From: Actinokineospora diospyrosa
GTDB lineage: Bacteria; Actinomycetota; Actinomycetes; Mycobacteriales; Pseudonocardiaceae
Assembly (NCBI RefSeq): GCF_024171925.1
Contig: NZ_JAMTCO010000011.1
Span: 222,671 to 286,670 of the forward strand
DNA length: 64,000 nt
Direction: 5' to 3'
Part shown: one piece after another, positions 1-9,361 of the stretch
Position numbering within the stretch: position 1 is the stretch's first letter
How the letters are laid out: the number at the start of each line of letters is the position of its first letter
Notes under the pieces: generated by a model
Told to the model about the DNA's origin: nothing
Database searches by the model: none
What the model saw: the letters and a program-made list of their open reading frames with translations, nothing else
Position numbers and translations under genes: made by a program

Positions 1-1424
1 CCCACCGCGGGCGATGAGTCGAGCACCCGCTCGGCCTCGGCCATCCCGGGCTGGAGGACGTAGGCGCTCGCACGGGTGTAGCTGGTCGTGTACTGGTAGG
101 TGATCTCGAGCTCGTCAGCCTGCGAGGCGAAGGTCGCCTGCATCGCGATGGCACCGGCGAGCACGACAGCGACACCGCTCACGACCCGGGAGGACGTGCC
201 GCTGTCGAGCTGCAGCCTGCGGACCGCCATCTGCCACGACGTCGGACCGCCGCGCAACCGGCTGACCGAGCGCTCGACCAGCCACGGCAGCAGCGCGGGG
301 ACCCCGAGCAGCACGAGGGTCACCCCGGCAGCGACGGTGACCGCCCAGATCGCCGAGTCGGGCGGACCCGTCGTCGCGTCCTGGTTGACCCGCCAGCCCA
401 GGATCACGATCCCGGAGATGACCACCGCGAAGCGCCAGAGCATGCGCCTGCTCGTCGGCTTGCTGTGCCGGACGACGCCGAGCGGCTCGATGATCGTCCG
501 GCGCAACGCGAACTGCGCCGCGAACACCGCCAGCACCGGCGCGGCGAGCACCACCAACCCGGCCATCCACCAGACCGGGACGATGTCGTCGGGGTACACG
601 CTCGCGCCGAACAAGGTGACCTTGGCAGCCAACTGCCGCCCGATCAGGAACAGGCCCGCACCCAGCACCAGCCCGGACATCGAGCTGACCAGCGCCTCAG
701 CCGCGGCGACCCGGCGGATCTGCCTGTTGTCGCAGCCGACGAGCCTCAGCGCGGACAGCCTGCGGTCGCGCTCGATGCCCGCGATGCGGGTACTGGACAC
801 CAGGAAGATGAACACCGGGATCAACACGGCGATGCTGCCGAGCAGGAGCAACAGCAGCGCGTCCTGCTCCAGCGGTCTGCCGTCCTGCGGTGGGAAGCCG
901 AACTTGTAGACGGAGTACACGCGCAGCGCGGGCGAGTCCTGCAGGTCGGCGCTACCCAGGTAAGCGATGAGTTCCTGCGGATCGCGGACTGTCTGGTGGT
1001 CGATGGTGCCGACGACCCGCTCGGTGAAGCGGTCGCGCAGCGCGGGTTCGGTCATCACCTCGGCCAGCGCCTTCGACACGAACATCTCGCCCGGCCCCGG
1101 CAGCCTGGGGATCCCCGCGGGCACGGGCGAGTTCGCGCCGGTGCCCCGCAGGTAGACCATGCCGATCCGGCGCCCGTCCGCCAACGACGGCAGGGACACC
1201 TGCAACGTCGGCGCGACACCGGCGATTGGCGCCATGTCGGGCGCGGTCGAGAGCTCACGCGCCGCCCGCGCGTCCAGGATCGGCCCGACGGAGGCGGCGA
1301 GCAGCAACACCGCCACCGCGAGACCGACCCCGATGGTGCTGAGCACGAACCGCGCCAACGAGGTCCGACCACCCGAGATGGCCAACCGCACGCCGATCCC
1401 GAAGTCGTTCAACCAGGCCCTCAC
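1..1424 (-). CDS. FtsX-like ABC transporter permease (3' end cut by window edge)
   Basis: This is the membrane subunit of an ABC exporter or a MacB/FtsX-type mechanotransmission complex. The reverse-strand frame stays open from a GTG at 1424 to the window edge, so the C-terminus is missing. A purine-rich Shine-Dalgarno lies 7 nt before the GTG. A transmembrane helix follows the first 20 residues, then a periplasmic-type stretch, then several hydrophobic helices. A cytoplasmic segment with SSTRIAGIERDRRLSALRLVG resembles the FtsX coupling motif in which the protein queries its ATPase. The ATPase gene lies 97 bp upstream on the same strand and the PadR regulator before it, which is the common regulator-ATPase-permease order. 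The substrate cannot be read from the sequence. Confidence 0.85.
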   Translation of the reverse strand, partial: MRAWLNDFGIGVRLAISGGRTSLARFVLSTIGVGLAVAVLLLAASVGPILDARAARELSTAPDMAPIAGVAPTLQVSLPSLADGRRIGMVYLRGTGANSPVPAGIPRLPGPGEMFVSKALAEVMTEPALRDRFTERVVGTIDHQTVRDPQELIAYLGSADLQDSPALRVYSVYKFGFPPQDGRPLEQDALLLLLLGSIAVLIPVFIFLVSSTRIAGIERDRRLSALRLVGCDNRQIRRVAAAEALVSSMSGLVLGAGLFLIGRQLAAKVTLFGASVYPDDIVPVWWMAGLVVLAAPVLAVFAAQFALRRTIIEPLGVVRHSKPTSRRMLWRFAVVISGIVILGWRVNQDATTGPPDSAIWAVTVAAGVTLVLLGVPALLPWLVERSVSRLRGGPTSWQMAVRRLQLDSGTSSRVVSGVAVVLAGAIAMQATFASQADELEITYQYTTSYTRASAYVLQPGMAEAERVLDSSPAV

Positions 1425-1521
1425 CGGACCGCCTCTCCCCCTCGACAACCTGTGTGGACCTACTCGTCACCCGCGCCCGCGCACCCGGGAACCACGCGGA
1501 TCCCCACGCACCGGGCAGCGC

Positions 1522-2202
1522 TTAGTGGGCTAACGCGACCTGACGGGTCTTACCGTCGCGGACGACGACCTCGCGGTCGGAATAGGCCGCGACCCTGGCC
1601 TCGTGCGTGACCAGCACGATCGAGGCGCCGGTGTCGCGGGCGGTGTCCACGAGCAGGCGCATCACCTGCTCGCCGTTGAACGAGTCGAGCGCGCCGGTCG
1701 GCTCGTCGGCGAAGACCACCTTGGGCCCGGTCACCAGTGCCCTGGCCACCGCGACCCGCTGGCTCTGCCCGCCGGAGACCTCGCCGGGGCGCTTGTCGAG
1801 CAGGTGGCCGACCTCGATCCGGTCCATCCACTCCTTGGCCTTGACCTCGGCGTCCTTGCGGCGCATCCCCCCGAGCCGCAGCGGCAGCGCCACGTTCTCC
1901 ACACAGGACAACTCGGGGACGAGCTGGCCGAACTGGAAGACGAAGCCGAACTCGGTGCGCCGCAGGGCACTGCGCTCCTTGTCGGTCATCCGGCCGAGTT
2001 CGCGGCCGCGGAAGGCGACCGTGCCGGAGTCGGGCGCGACGATCCCGGCCAGGCAGTGCAGCAGGGTCGACTTGCCCGACCCGGACGGCCCGAGGATGGC
2101 GACGATCTCGTTGTCGTGCACCAGCATGGAGGCGCCGTCGAGGGCGGCGGTGCGCCCGAAGGCCTTCCCCAGGTTGGTGCCGCTGAGCAGGACCTCGCTC
2201 AC
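1522..2202 (-). CDS. ABC transporter ATP-binding protein (MacB/LolD-like)
   Basis: This 226-residue ATPase should energise the permease encoded just downstream (1-1424). It has Walker A GPSGSGKST, a Q-loop region FVFQFGQLVPELS, signature SGGQ, Walker B VVFADEPTGALD and the switch His in VTHEA. The ADEPTGALD form is typical of the MacB/LolD/FtsE branch, which pairs with FtsX-fold permeases. The start codon overlaps the stop codon of the PadR gene (ATGA type), so the two are translationally coupled. Length is normal for the family. Confidence 0.93.
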   Translation of the reverse strand: MSEVLLSGTNLGKAFGRTAALDGASMLVHDNEIVAILGPSGSGKSTLLHCLAGIVAPDSGTVAFRGRELGRMTDKERSALRRTEFGFVFQFGQLVPELSCVENVALPLRLGGMRRKDAEVKAKEWMDRIEVGHLLDKRPGEVSGGQSQRVAVARALVTGPKVVFADEPTGALDSFNGEQVMRLLVDTARDTGASIVLVTHEARVAAYSDREVVVRDGKTRQVALAH

Positions 2203-2723
2203 CCGGTCACCTGCTTGGCCAGGTCAGCGAGGCGGGCCGCGGTCAGCTCGAGCCACCGCAGGTCGGCCTCCAGGTGGAACAGCGCGTGGTCGCAGATCAG
2301 CTGGTCGGTGAGGTCACCGGCGCGCTTGCGGGCGGTCAGCTCGCGCATCGACGCCAGGTGCGCCGACCGCTGCGCGTCGAGCACCTCCTCGGCGTCGCGA
2401 TCGGACATCAGCGCTAAGACGACCTTGGTGTAGAGCGCGCTCTGCAGGTAGATCTGCGGGTTCTCCGGGGTCACGAGCCACTCCGAGACATCGGTGACAC
2501 CCGCGTCGGTGATCGCGTAGCGCTTGCGCTCAGGTCCCCCACCAGCTTCAACACCGCGCTCCTCCACGAGTCCGTTGCGGAGCAACCGGGACAGCGTCGA
2601 GTAGACCTGGCCGTAGGCGAGCGGCCGGTCGTGCCCGAACCGCTCGTCGTAGACGCGCTTGAGGTCGTATCCGTGCCGAGGACCGGTCTCCAGCAGCCCG
2701 AGCAGTGCGTGTCCGATTGACAT
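2199..2723 (-). CDS. PadR-family transcriptional regulator
   Basis: A winged-helix repressor of the PadR family, probably controlling itself and the downstream ABC exporter. The N-terminal half carries the PadR winged-helix pattern GHALLGLLETGPRHGYDLK followed by AYGQVYSTLSRLLRNGLV. The C-terminal half is a helical dimerisation segment. I choose the ATG at 2723 because a -10-like TACAGT (2731-2736 on the reverse strand) ends 7 nt before it, which fits leaderless transcription; a GTG at 2732 is the alternative. A perfect 10-bp palindrome lies just upstream (2743-2752). Confidence 0.9.
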   Translation of the reverse strand: MSIGHALLGLLETGPRHGYDLKRVYDERFGHDRPLAYGQVYSTLSRLLRNGLVEERGVEAGGGPERKRYAITDAGVTDVSEWLVTPENPQIYLQSALYTKVVLALMSDRDAEEVLDAQRSAHLASMRELTARKRAGDLTDQLICDHALFHLEADLRWLELTAARLADLAKQVTG

Positions 2724-2730
2724 GCCGGAC

Positions 2731-2752
2731 ACTGTACCCCACGTGTATACAC
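2731..2752 (-). promoter_or_regulatory. padR promoter with palindromic operator candidate
   Basis: The reverse strand shows TACAGT at 2736-2731, seven bases before the chosen ATG. The perfect palindrome GTGTATACAC sits at 2743-2752, immediately upstream of the -10. PadR proteins usually autoregulate through dyads near their own promoter, so this is the best operator candidate. That it binds this PadR is inference. Confidence 0.5.
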
Positions 2753-2790
2753 CTGAGGAATAGCAAGGTGATCAGCGCAAACGCACGCGC

Positions 2791-3159
2791 TCAGCAGGCG
2801 CAGAGGCAGAACGGGTGCCCGGCGGGGTCGGCGTAGACCCAGAACGAGGTGCTCGACCGGTCCAGCAGCCGGGCGCCGAGCGCGACGGCCCGCTCGTGCG
2901 CGGCGGCGAGGTCACGCACCTCGAGGTCCAGGTGCACCATCTGCTGGCGCTCGGGGTTCGGCCAGGTCGGCGCCACGTAGTCGTCGATGCGCTGGAAGTC
3001 GATCCGCCCGCCCTCGCCCCGGATGGTGGACCAGGCGTTGTCGTCGGCCGGTTCGGCGTCCTTCGGCCAGTCCAGCAGTTCGGCGTAGAAGCCGGACAGC
3101 GCGAGCGGGTCGGGGCAGTCGAGGACGACGGCGGACAGGCGGGGAACAGCGGTGGTCAT
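2791..3159 (-). CDS. VOC (glyoxalase/bleomycin resistance-like) family protein
   Basis: A 122-residue single-module vicinal-oxygen-chelate protein. The fold signature is visible as an opening strand with LDCPDPLALSGFYAELLDWP, a central MVHLDLEVRDLAAAHERAVALGA motif and a C-terminal WVYADPAGHPFCLC. The His and Glu positions are those that bind metal in active VOC enzymes, but many short actinobacterial members have no known substrate. It is transcribed towards the PadR gene and may be a single-gene unit. Function beyond fold class cannot be given. Confidence 0.8.
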   Translation of the reverse strand: MTTAVPRLSAVVLDCPDPLALSGFYAELLDWPKDAEPADDNAWSTIRGEGGRIDFQRIDDYVAPTWPNPERQQMVHLDLEVRDLAAAHERAVALGARLLDRSSTSFWVYADPAGHPFCLCAC

Positions 3160-3247
3160 GGGGTCTCCCGGGGTAGGCGTAACCAGCTAAAGGAGTATGC
3201 GAGTTAGCTCGGGGAGGAGCAACCGGTATTCGGCCTACAGTGGTGTC

Positions 3248-3721
3248 GTGAGTAGCGCTGAGGACAGCAGCGACAGCGATGTGGAGCTGCTCCTCGACTT
3301 CCTGAACACCACCGACTTCGAGCAGCACACCGACCTCTTCGATGACCCCGTGGGCTGGCAGGCCTGGCTGACCAGCCGGAACCTGACCGACGACCCCGCT
3401 GCCCGGGCCATCCGGGACGGCCTGCGCGCGGCGATCGGCGGCCACCCCGCCCCGCCGCCACCGCCGACCGCGGTCCGGATCGAATTGGTCGACCAGACGC
3501 CGACCCTGGTCGCCACCACGGCGGCCGGTGCCGCCCTCGCCGCCGCCACCCGGCTCGCGGTCCTCGGCGAGTGGCACCGGATCAAGATCTGCCCGGCCGA
3601 CGACTGCCGCTGGGCGTTCTACGACCGCTCCCGCAACCGCTCCCGCACCTGGTGCTCCATGCGCGTCTGCGGCAACCGGGAGAAGGCCAGGGCCTGGCGC
3701 GAGCGCGCCAAACTCGGCTGA
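3248..3721 (+). CDS. CGNR zinc-finger protein (ABATE-domain putative regulator)
   Basis: A putative stress-responsive transcription factor of 157 residues. The N-terminal part (LLLDFLNTTDF start) matches the ABATE domain. The C-terminal part is a CGNR zinc finger with four cysteines, ICPADDC followed by WCSMRVCGNREKAR. I choose GTG 3248 over an upstream in-frame ATG at 3197. A -10-like TACAGT at 3236-3241 ends 6 nt before the GTG, and the ABATE domain begins soon after. The ATG at 3197 has a Shine-Dalgarno only one base away and adds 17 non-conserved residues. It is divergent from the VOC gene. Confidence 0.85.
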   Translation: MSSAEDSSDSDVELLLDFLNTTDFEQHTDLFDDPVGWQAWLTSRNLTDDPAARAIRDGLRAAIGGHPAPPPPPTAVRIELVDQTPTLVATTAAGAALAAATRLAVLGEWHRIKICPADDCRWAFYDRSRNRSRTWCSMRVCGNREKARAWRERAKLG

Positions 3722-3751
3722 CCCCTGGCGCGGGTACGCCGCCGGACCCGG

Positions 3752-5017
3752 CTAGCCGATCACCTGCGCGACCGCGTAGATCAGCAGACCGGCGAGCGCG
3801 CCGACCACGGTGCCGTTGATCCGGATGAACTGCAGGTCGCGGCCGACCTGGAGCTCGATCTTGCGGGCGGTCTCGTCGGCGTCCCACCGCTGGACGGTGT
3901 CGGTGATCAGGGTGGTGATCTCGTCCCGGTAGTTGAGGACGATGTACGCGGCCGCGCCCTCCAACCAGCTGTCGGCCTTGGTGCGCAGGCCGTCGTCGCT
4001 GGCCAGCTTGGTACCTAGCGTGGTCAGACCGGAGCGGACCCGGGTGCGCAGCTCGCTTGACGGGTCCTCGGCGGCGTCGAGCAGCATCTTCTTGGCGGTG
4101 GACCAGGTGGAACCGATGAGGTTCTGCACCTGGGGGTGGTCGAGCACCTGCTGCTTGACCGTCTCCGCGCGGGCCATCGCCTTCGGGTCGTGCTGCAGGT
4201 CGGCGGCGAACTCGCCGAGGAAGGTGTCCAGGGCGACCCGCATCGGGTGGTTGACGTCGGTCTTCACCGCCCAGGCGAAGTTCACCACCTCGCCGTAGAC
4301 CTTGTCGGCCACCAGCGAGTCGAAGAACTTCGGCGACCACGACGGCGCCCGGTCGGCCACGACGTTCATGACCTGGTCGTAGTTCCCCTTGACCCAGTCG
4401 TAGGCGCGATCGCACATCAGGTCGACCAACTTGTGGTGCGACCCGTCGGCGAACACCCGCTCGAGCAGCTTGCCCAGCGGCGGACCCCAGGGCACGCCCA
4501 CGATGCGCGACACGACGGCCTGCTCGACCACGGCCTGCACGTCGTCGTCGCGCAGCACCGTGACCGCCCCGCGCATCACCGTGGCCAACTCCGAGGTGAC
4601 CCGCTCGGCGTTCTCCGGTTTGGCCAGCCACTGCCCGAACCGGGCGGCGACCCCGACCCGGCGCAGCCGCTCCCGCACGACCTCCTCGGACAGGAAGTTC
4701 GTGCCGACGAACTCACCGAGGCTGTCGCCGAGCGCGTCCTTCCTGGTCGGGATGATCGCGGTGTGCGGGATCGGCAACCCGAGCGGCCTGCGGAACAGCG
4801 CCGTGACGGCGAACCAGTCGGCGAGCGCACCGACCATCCCCGCCTCGGCCGCCGCCTTCAGGTACCCCACCCAGCCGGGCGCGCCCGCCGACTGCCAGAA
4901 GGTTGTGACCAGGAAGATCGCCGTCGCCGCGCCGAGGAAGGCCAGGGCGACGAGCTTCATCCGACGCAGCGCGAGCCGCTTCTCGACCTCGCCGGGGACC
5001 GGTGCCAGTTGCTCCAC
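3752..5017 (-). CDS. DUF445 family membrane protein
   Basis: A 421-residue DUF445 protein. One transmembrane segment lies near the N-terminus (LVALAFLGAATAIFLVTTFW) and another at the extreme C-terminus (VVGALAGLLIYAVAQVIG), with a long helical body between. The DUF445 hallmark GALADWFAVTALFRRPLGLP is followed by IPHTAIIP. Biochemical function is unknown. The GTG start at 5017 lies 30 bp from the divergent dapC start, so the two promoters overlap; a weak -10 (GAGAAT on the reverse strand, 5029-5024) ends 6 nt before it. Confidence 0.92.
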   Translation of the reverse strand: MEQLAPVPGEVEKRLALRRMKLVALAFLGAATAIFLVTTFWQSAGAPGWVGYLKAAAEAGMVGALADWFAVTALFRRPLGLPIPHTAIIPTRKDALGDSLGEFVGTNFLSEEVVRERLRRVGVAARFGQWLAKPENAERVTSELATVMRGAVTVLRDDDVQAVVEQAVVSRIVGVPWGPPLGKLLERVFADGSHHKLVDLMCDRAYDWVKGNYDQVMNVVADRAPSWSPKFFDSLVADKVYGEVVNFAWAVKTDVNHPMRVALDTFLGEFAADLQHDPKAMARAETVKQQVLDHPQVQNLIGSTWSTAKKMLLDAAEDPSSELRTRVRSGLTTLGTKLASDDGLRTKADSWLEGAAAYIVLNYRDEITTLITDTVQRWDADETARKIELQVGRDLQFIRINGTVVGALAGLLIYAVAQVIG

Positions 5018-5046
5018 ACCCCCATTCTCCGTGAGGATTGCCTACC

Positions 5047-6213
<1,167 letters not shown>

Positions 6214-6429
6214 TTGCGCATCACCTTCCTTTCTGCCGCTGTGTCCAGGAAGCCACGGCGGCGATCGGGCTGTCATCACTCAACAAGGTGACGTTCGTTT
6301 ATCCACAATGGCCTCATTCATCCACAGGCCGGGCGGATCGACTTTCACACCTTCGAGGGTCGCCGGGAGCGGCCGACCGGAAGGCCCCGTCTGAAGCGGC
6401 GAACAGTCCACTTCAGAAGGGAGAGCAGC
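6214..6429. other. Intergenic region with paired DnaA-box-like element
   Basis: This spacer upstream of the sigma-factor gene has no gene. It holds TTATCCACA at 6299-6307 and a second box, TCATCCACA at 6318-6326, 19 bp later, followed by GGCC. The same arrangement recurs at 63399 and 63528. A 7-bp inverted repeat, TCTGAAG (6390-6396) and CTTCAGA (6411-6417), lies directly before the ribosome-binding site of the sigma gene. Confidence 0.5.
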
Positions 6430-6996
6430 GTGAATGCACCGTCCACTCCGGACTTGTTGCGCGCCGCGCTCGACGGGGACCAAGCCGCGTGGCGCGAGCT
6501 GGTCGGCCGCTACGCACCGCTGGTGTGGCAGGTGGCCAGGGCGCACCGGCTGAACGTGGCCGACGCGGCCGACGTCAGCCAACGCACCTGGATCACGCTC
6601 GCCGAGAAGGCGGTCACCATCCGCACCCCGGAGCGTCTGGCCGCGTGGCTGGCCACCACGGCCCGGCGCGAATGCCTGCGGGTTATCAACGCGCGCCCGC
6701 GCGAAGTCTCCACGGACCGGATCGACTGGATGCTCACGCAAGACGACCATGGCCCTGAGGCGTCGGTACTGCGATCCGATCGCGACGACCTGTTGTGGCG
6801 CGCTTTCGAACAACTCAGTCAGCGCTGCCGTCGACTGTTGGGCCTAATGGCGTTCGCGCCAGAACTCAGTTATGCGCAATTGGCCACGGCTACCGGAGTG
6901 GCGAACGCCAGCGTGAGCACGACTCGATCCCGCTGCCTGGATGTCATGCGGCGGAAGCTGGCGATCCTGGGCATGCCGGAGGGGGCAACAGGATGA
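6430..6996 (+). CDS. RNA polymerase sigma-70 family (ECF-like) factor
   Basis: A 188-residue sigma factor. The N-terminal half holds sigma region 2 (APLVWQVARAHRLNVADAADVSQ). The C-terminal half has a region 4 helix-turn-helix (ELSYAQLATATGVANASVSTTRSR). The start is GTG at 6430, preceded by GGGAGAG. Its stop overlaps the next start (ATGA), and the following small gene abuts the CHAT gene, so the three form one operon. Sigma factors of this type often sit next to CHAT-peptidase genes in actinobacteria. Here it may be dedicated to the cassette, which is an inference from position. Confidence 0.88.
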   Translation: MNAPSTPDLLRAALDGDQAAWRELVGRYAPLVWQVARAHRLNVADAADVSQRTWITLAEKAVTIRTPERLAAWLATTARRECLRVINARPREVSTDRIDWMLTQDDHGPEASVLRSDRDDLLWRAFEQLSQRCRRLLGLMAFAPELSYAQLATATGVANASVSTTRSRCLDVMRRKLAILGMPEGATG

Positions 6997-7391
6997 TCAC
7001 CGACGACGAGCTGCTCGCCGAGCTGCGCACGGTGCTTGACCGCCTCGATCCAATGCCGAACCGAGTGCGGGAGGCTGCCGCCGCGGCGGGCGCGCTACTG
7101 GGCATCGATTGGGCGGAGTTGGACCTGATCGCGGCGCCGTGCGTGCCGGTCCGGGGAGTTCGAGAGGCGTGGCGGGGCGACGGCCTGGTGGTCGAATTGA
7201 GCAACCGGATCACTGGACTCGTGACCCGCGACCTGGGTGTCACGCACGTCGAGCTGCATTCCCGCGATGGCCTGACGATCTTGCACCTCGACCCGTTCGG
7301 CACCTTCTCCACCGAACTCCCGGACGGCCGGGTCCGGCTGGTCCTGCACCGCAGCAACGCCGTCCCGCTCGTGTCGCCATGGCTGCGGTGA
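6993..7391 (+). CDS. Small conserved protein between sigma factor and CHAT protease
   Basis: A 132-residue soluble protein that I do not recognise as a named domain. It starts with an acidic helical stretch (MITDDELLAELRTVLDRLD). An alpha/beta body follows that includes VVELSNRITGLVTRDLGVTHV and ends near SNAVPLVSPWLR. The ATG overlaps the sigma stop codon and the stop overlaps the CHAT start by 13 bp, so it is tightly coupled to both. Its place suggests an adaptor, a substrate or an anti-sigma-like partner of the cassette. No sequence motif decides between these. Confidence 0.75.
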   Translation: MITDDELLAELRTVLDRLDPMPNRVREAAAAAGALLGIDWAELDLIAAPCVPVRGVREAWRGDGLVVELSNRITGLVTRDLGVTHVELHSRDGLTILHLDPFGTFSTELPDGRVRLVLHRSNAVPLVSPWLR

Positions 7392-9361
7392 CCTGGAAGG
7401 CACTCCAGGTCTCCGCCGTGGCTCTGCACGAGACAGGTAAGACCCGGCAAGCGCGAACGGTCGCTGAGGCTGCCCTGGCTGCCGCCGCGTCCGAGGATGA
7501 GCGCGCAGAATCGCGGCTCACCCTGGCCTGGGTCCATCACCAACTCGGCAATAGCGACTCGAGTGCCCACTTCATCGAACAGGTTCATGACGCGCGTGCC
7601 GGTTGCCTAAACGGTCTCCTCCTGTGCCATGACGGCAAGCACGCGGCGGCGCTACCGGTGCTAGAAGCCGCCTCGGTCGATCCATCACTAGACCTGCGGT
7701 GGAGAGCGAACGCGCTCGTCGGCGTAGGCATCTCCGCCGCCTACCTCGGGCACTTCAGCAGGGCGGATCAAGCACTCGATGACGCATACGAGCTCTACAC
7801 AGGACTGGGTGAGCTTGAGCGCGCAGCGACCTGCAGGCACAACCAGGGCTTCGTCGCGGCGGAAGCTGGCGACCTTCCTCGAGCCCTGGCCCTGTACGAC
7901 TCGGCAGATATAGATCCGACAAGCCGACCAGAGGTGCTTGTCGACCGCGCGAAGGCATTGATGGGGAGCGGTCTATTGCAGGAGGCCGGGGTGGCGCTGT
8001 CTCGGGCAGGGAGGCTGCTAGGAGCAGCCGGGCGTGGACCCGCCTACAACGAAGCCATGCTCGCCTATAGCTCGTGCTGCTTGCGCGCAGGCAAGGCAGA
8101 AGCAGCTCTCACGGCAGCGCAGTCGGTCGACTCACATGAAGGTAGAGCTTTGGCCGCGCATGCACGCATCGCATTGGGCGAGCAGGTCGACGTCAACGGA
8201 GTCGCCATGAATTGCGATCCGATCGTGGCGGCCCGGTTGCGGTTGGCGGCCGATCAAGCGTCACTTGTCGCCGCTCAGCGCTCATCGACAGTTCCCGCAC
8301 TACGCGCGCTTGGCTGGTTGGCGCAGGCACGGCTGGCCCGGACAAACGCCGCCGCGCTCGTCGCCTGCCGAAACGGACTTCGAGCCGACCCGCGCTCGGT
8401 CGAGCTGGCAGCGGCGGGACGAGCCGCAGCCACCCACCCGCGGACGGTGTTCACCTGGGTTGAGCGAGAACGCGCAACCCTCGACGGACTAGGGCAGGTT
8501 CCGACCCCGGCCGAGATGGTCAACGCTCTCGGTAGCACCACCTTGCTGAGTTTCTACAACCACAACGGATGCACGTCAGCCGTGTCGGTGATCGACGGCC
8601 GCTTCCGTCTGCATGACCTCGGCCAGGTAGACCCAACTGCTGTCCGAGCCTCGATGACCCTTCTAGCCACAACCGGCCATGGCGAAGACGCGGCCAATCG
8701 CGCGCTCGATGAATTGGACCAGCAGATCTTCTCGAAGATCGACATACCTAGACAACCGCTGTTGATCCTGACGAGAGAATTGCACTGGATCCCGTGGGGA
8801 GCCTTCCCGACGCTGCGCGGGCTACCAGTCGTGACGGCCCCATCAGCCCTCCACTGGCTACGCGCCGAAGGTGACGTCCCACCCGGGCATCTCTGGGTCG
8901 CGGGACCACGGCTAGAGCACGCGGAGTTCGAGGTCGTGGAGCTACACCAAGAGCACGGGGGCACGTTGCTCGTCGGCGCCGATGCCACCGTGGACGCCGT
9001 GCTCACAGCGATGGCGGACGTGGGCACCGTGCACATCGCCGCGCATTGTGCGCACCGCCCGGGTGCCCCGCTGTTCTCGTCCCTAGAGTTGGCGGATGGG
9101 CCTCTATACGGCCACCACATCGCTCGGATCCCGCGTCTACCTGCCCGGGTAGTGCTATCGGCGTGCGAATCCGCTCTTGACCTGCCGAGGGTCTTCCTCG
9201 ACCACGGCGCACGCTCCGTTGTCGCCAGCACTCTGCCGGTTGTGGACGCCAGAGCGGCGGCGCTGGTCAGAAGCCTGCACCGGGAGCTAGCCGAAGGCTC
9301 TGAAACCGGTGTCGCGCTGGCCCGGCACCCTGGTCTCGGGTTTGTGGCGATCGGCCGCTGA
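7379..9361 (+). CDS. TPR-like repeat and CHAT-domain caspase-like peptidase
   Basis: A 660-residue protein with a long N-terminal alpha-helical repeat region (about residues 10-400). It is rich in TPR-like Ala/Leu patterns such as ETGKTRQARTVAEAALAAAA and TLAWVHHQLGNSDSSAHF. A C-terminal CHAT peptidase domain (about 420-660) has the catalytic pair visible: HIAAH with His552/His556 and VVLSACESAL with Cys596. CHAT proteases are caspase-fold Cys endopeptidases activated through their repeat domain. ATG 7379 overlaps the preceding gene. Codon choice includes more CTA, AGA and ATA than the neighbours, suggesting transfer. The last 75 bp overlap the convergent subtilase gene. Confidence 0.87.
   Translation: MAAVTWKALQVSAVALHETGKTRQARTVAEAALAAAASEDERAESRLTLAWVHHQLGNSDSSAHFIEQVHDARAGCLNGLLLCHDGKHAAALPVLEAASVDPSLDLRWRANALVGVGISAAYLGHFSRADQALDDAYELYTGLGELERAATCRHNQGFVAAEAGDLPRALALYDSADIDPTSRPEVLVDRAKALMGSGLLQEAGVALSRAGRLLGAAGRGPAYNEAMLAYSSCCLRAGKAEAALTAAQSVDSHEGRALAAHARIALGEQVDVNGVAMNCDPIVAARLRLAADQASLVAAQRSSTVPALRALGWLAQARLARTNAAALVACRNGLRADPRSVELAAAGRAAATHPRTVFTWVERERATLDGLGQVPTPAEMVNALGSTTLLSFYNHNGCTSAVSVIDGRFRLHDLGQVDPTAVRASMTLLATTGHGEDAANRALDELDQQIFSKIDIPRQPLLILTRELHWIPWGAFPTLRGLPVVTAPSALHWLRAEGDVPPGHLWVAGPRLEHAEFEVVELHQEHGGTLLVGADATVDAVLTAMADVGTVHIAAHCAHRPGAPLFSSLELADGPLYGHHIARIPRLPARVVLSACESALDLPRVFLDHGARSVVASTLPVVDARAAALVRSLHRELAEGSETGVALARHPGLGFVAIGR

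Noticed and set aside
3197..3247. Upstream ATG for the CGNR gene
   Set aside because: Its Shine-Dalgarno is one base from the ATG, and a -10 hexamer lies inside the extension, so GTG 3248 is the better start.
7109..7378. Longer N-terminus of the CHAT protein starting at 7109
   Set aside because: The extension overlaps the 132-residue gene in another frame and has Arg/Pro-rich out-of-frame character; ATG 7379 begins the helical repeat region.
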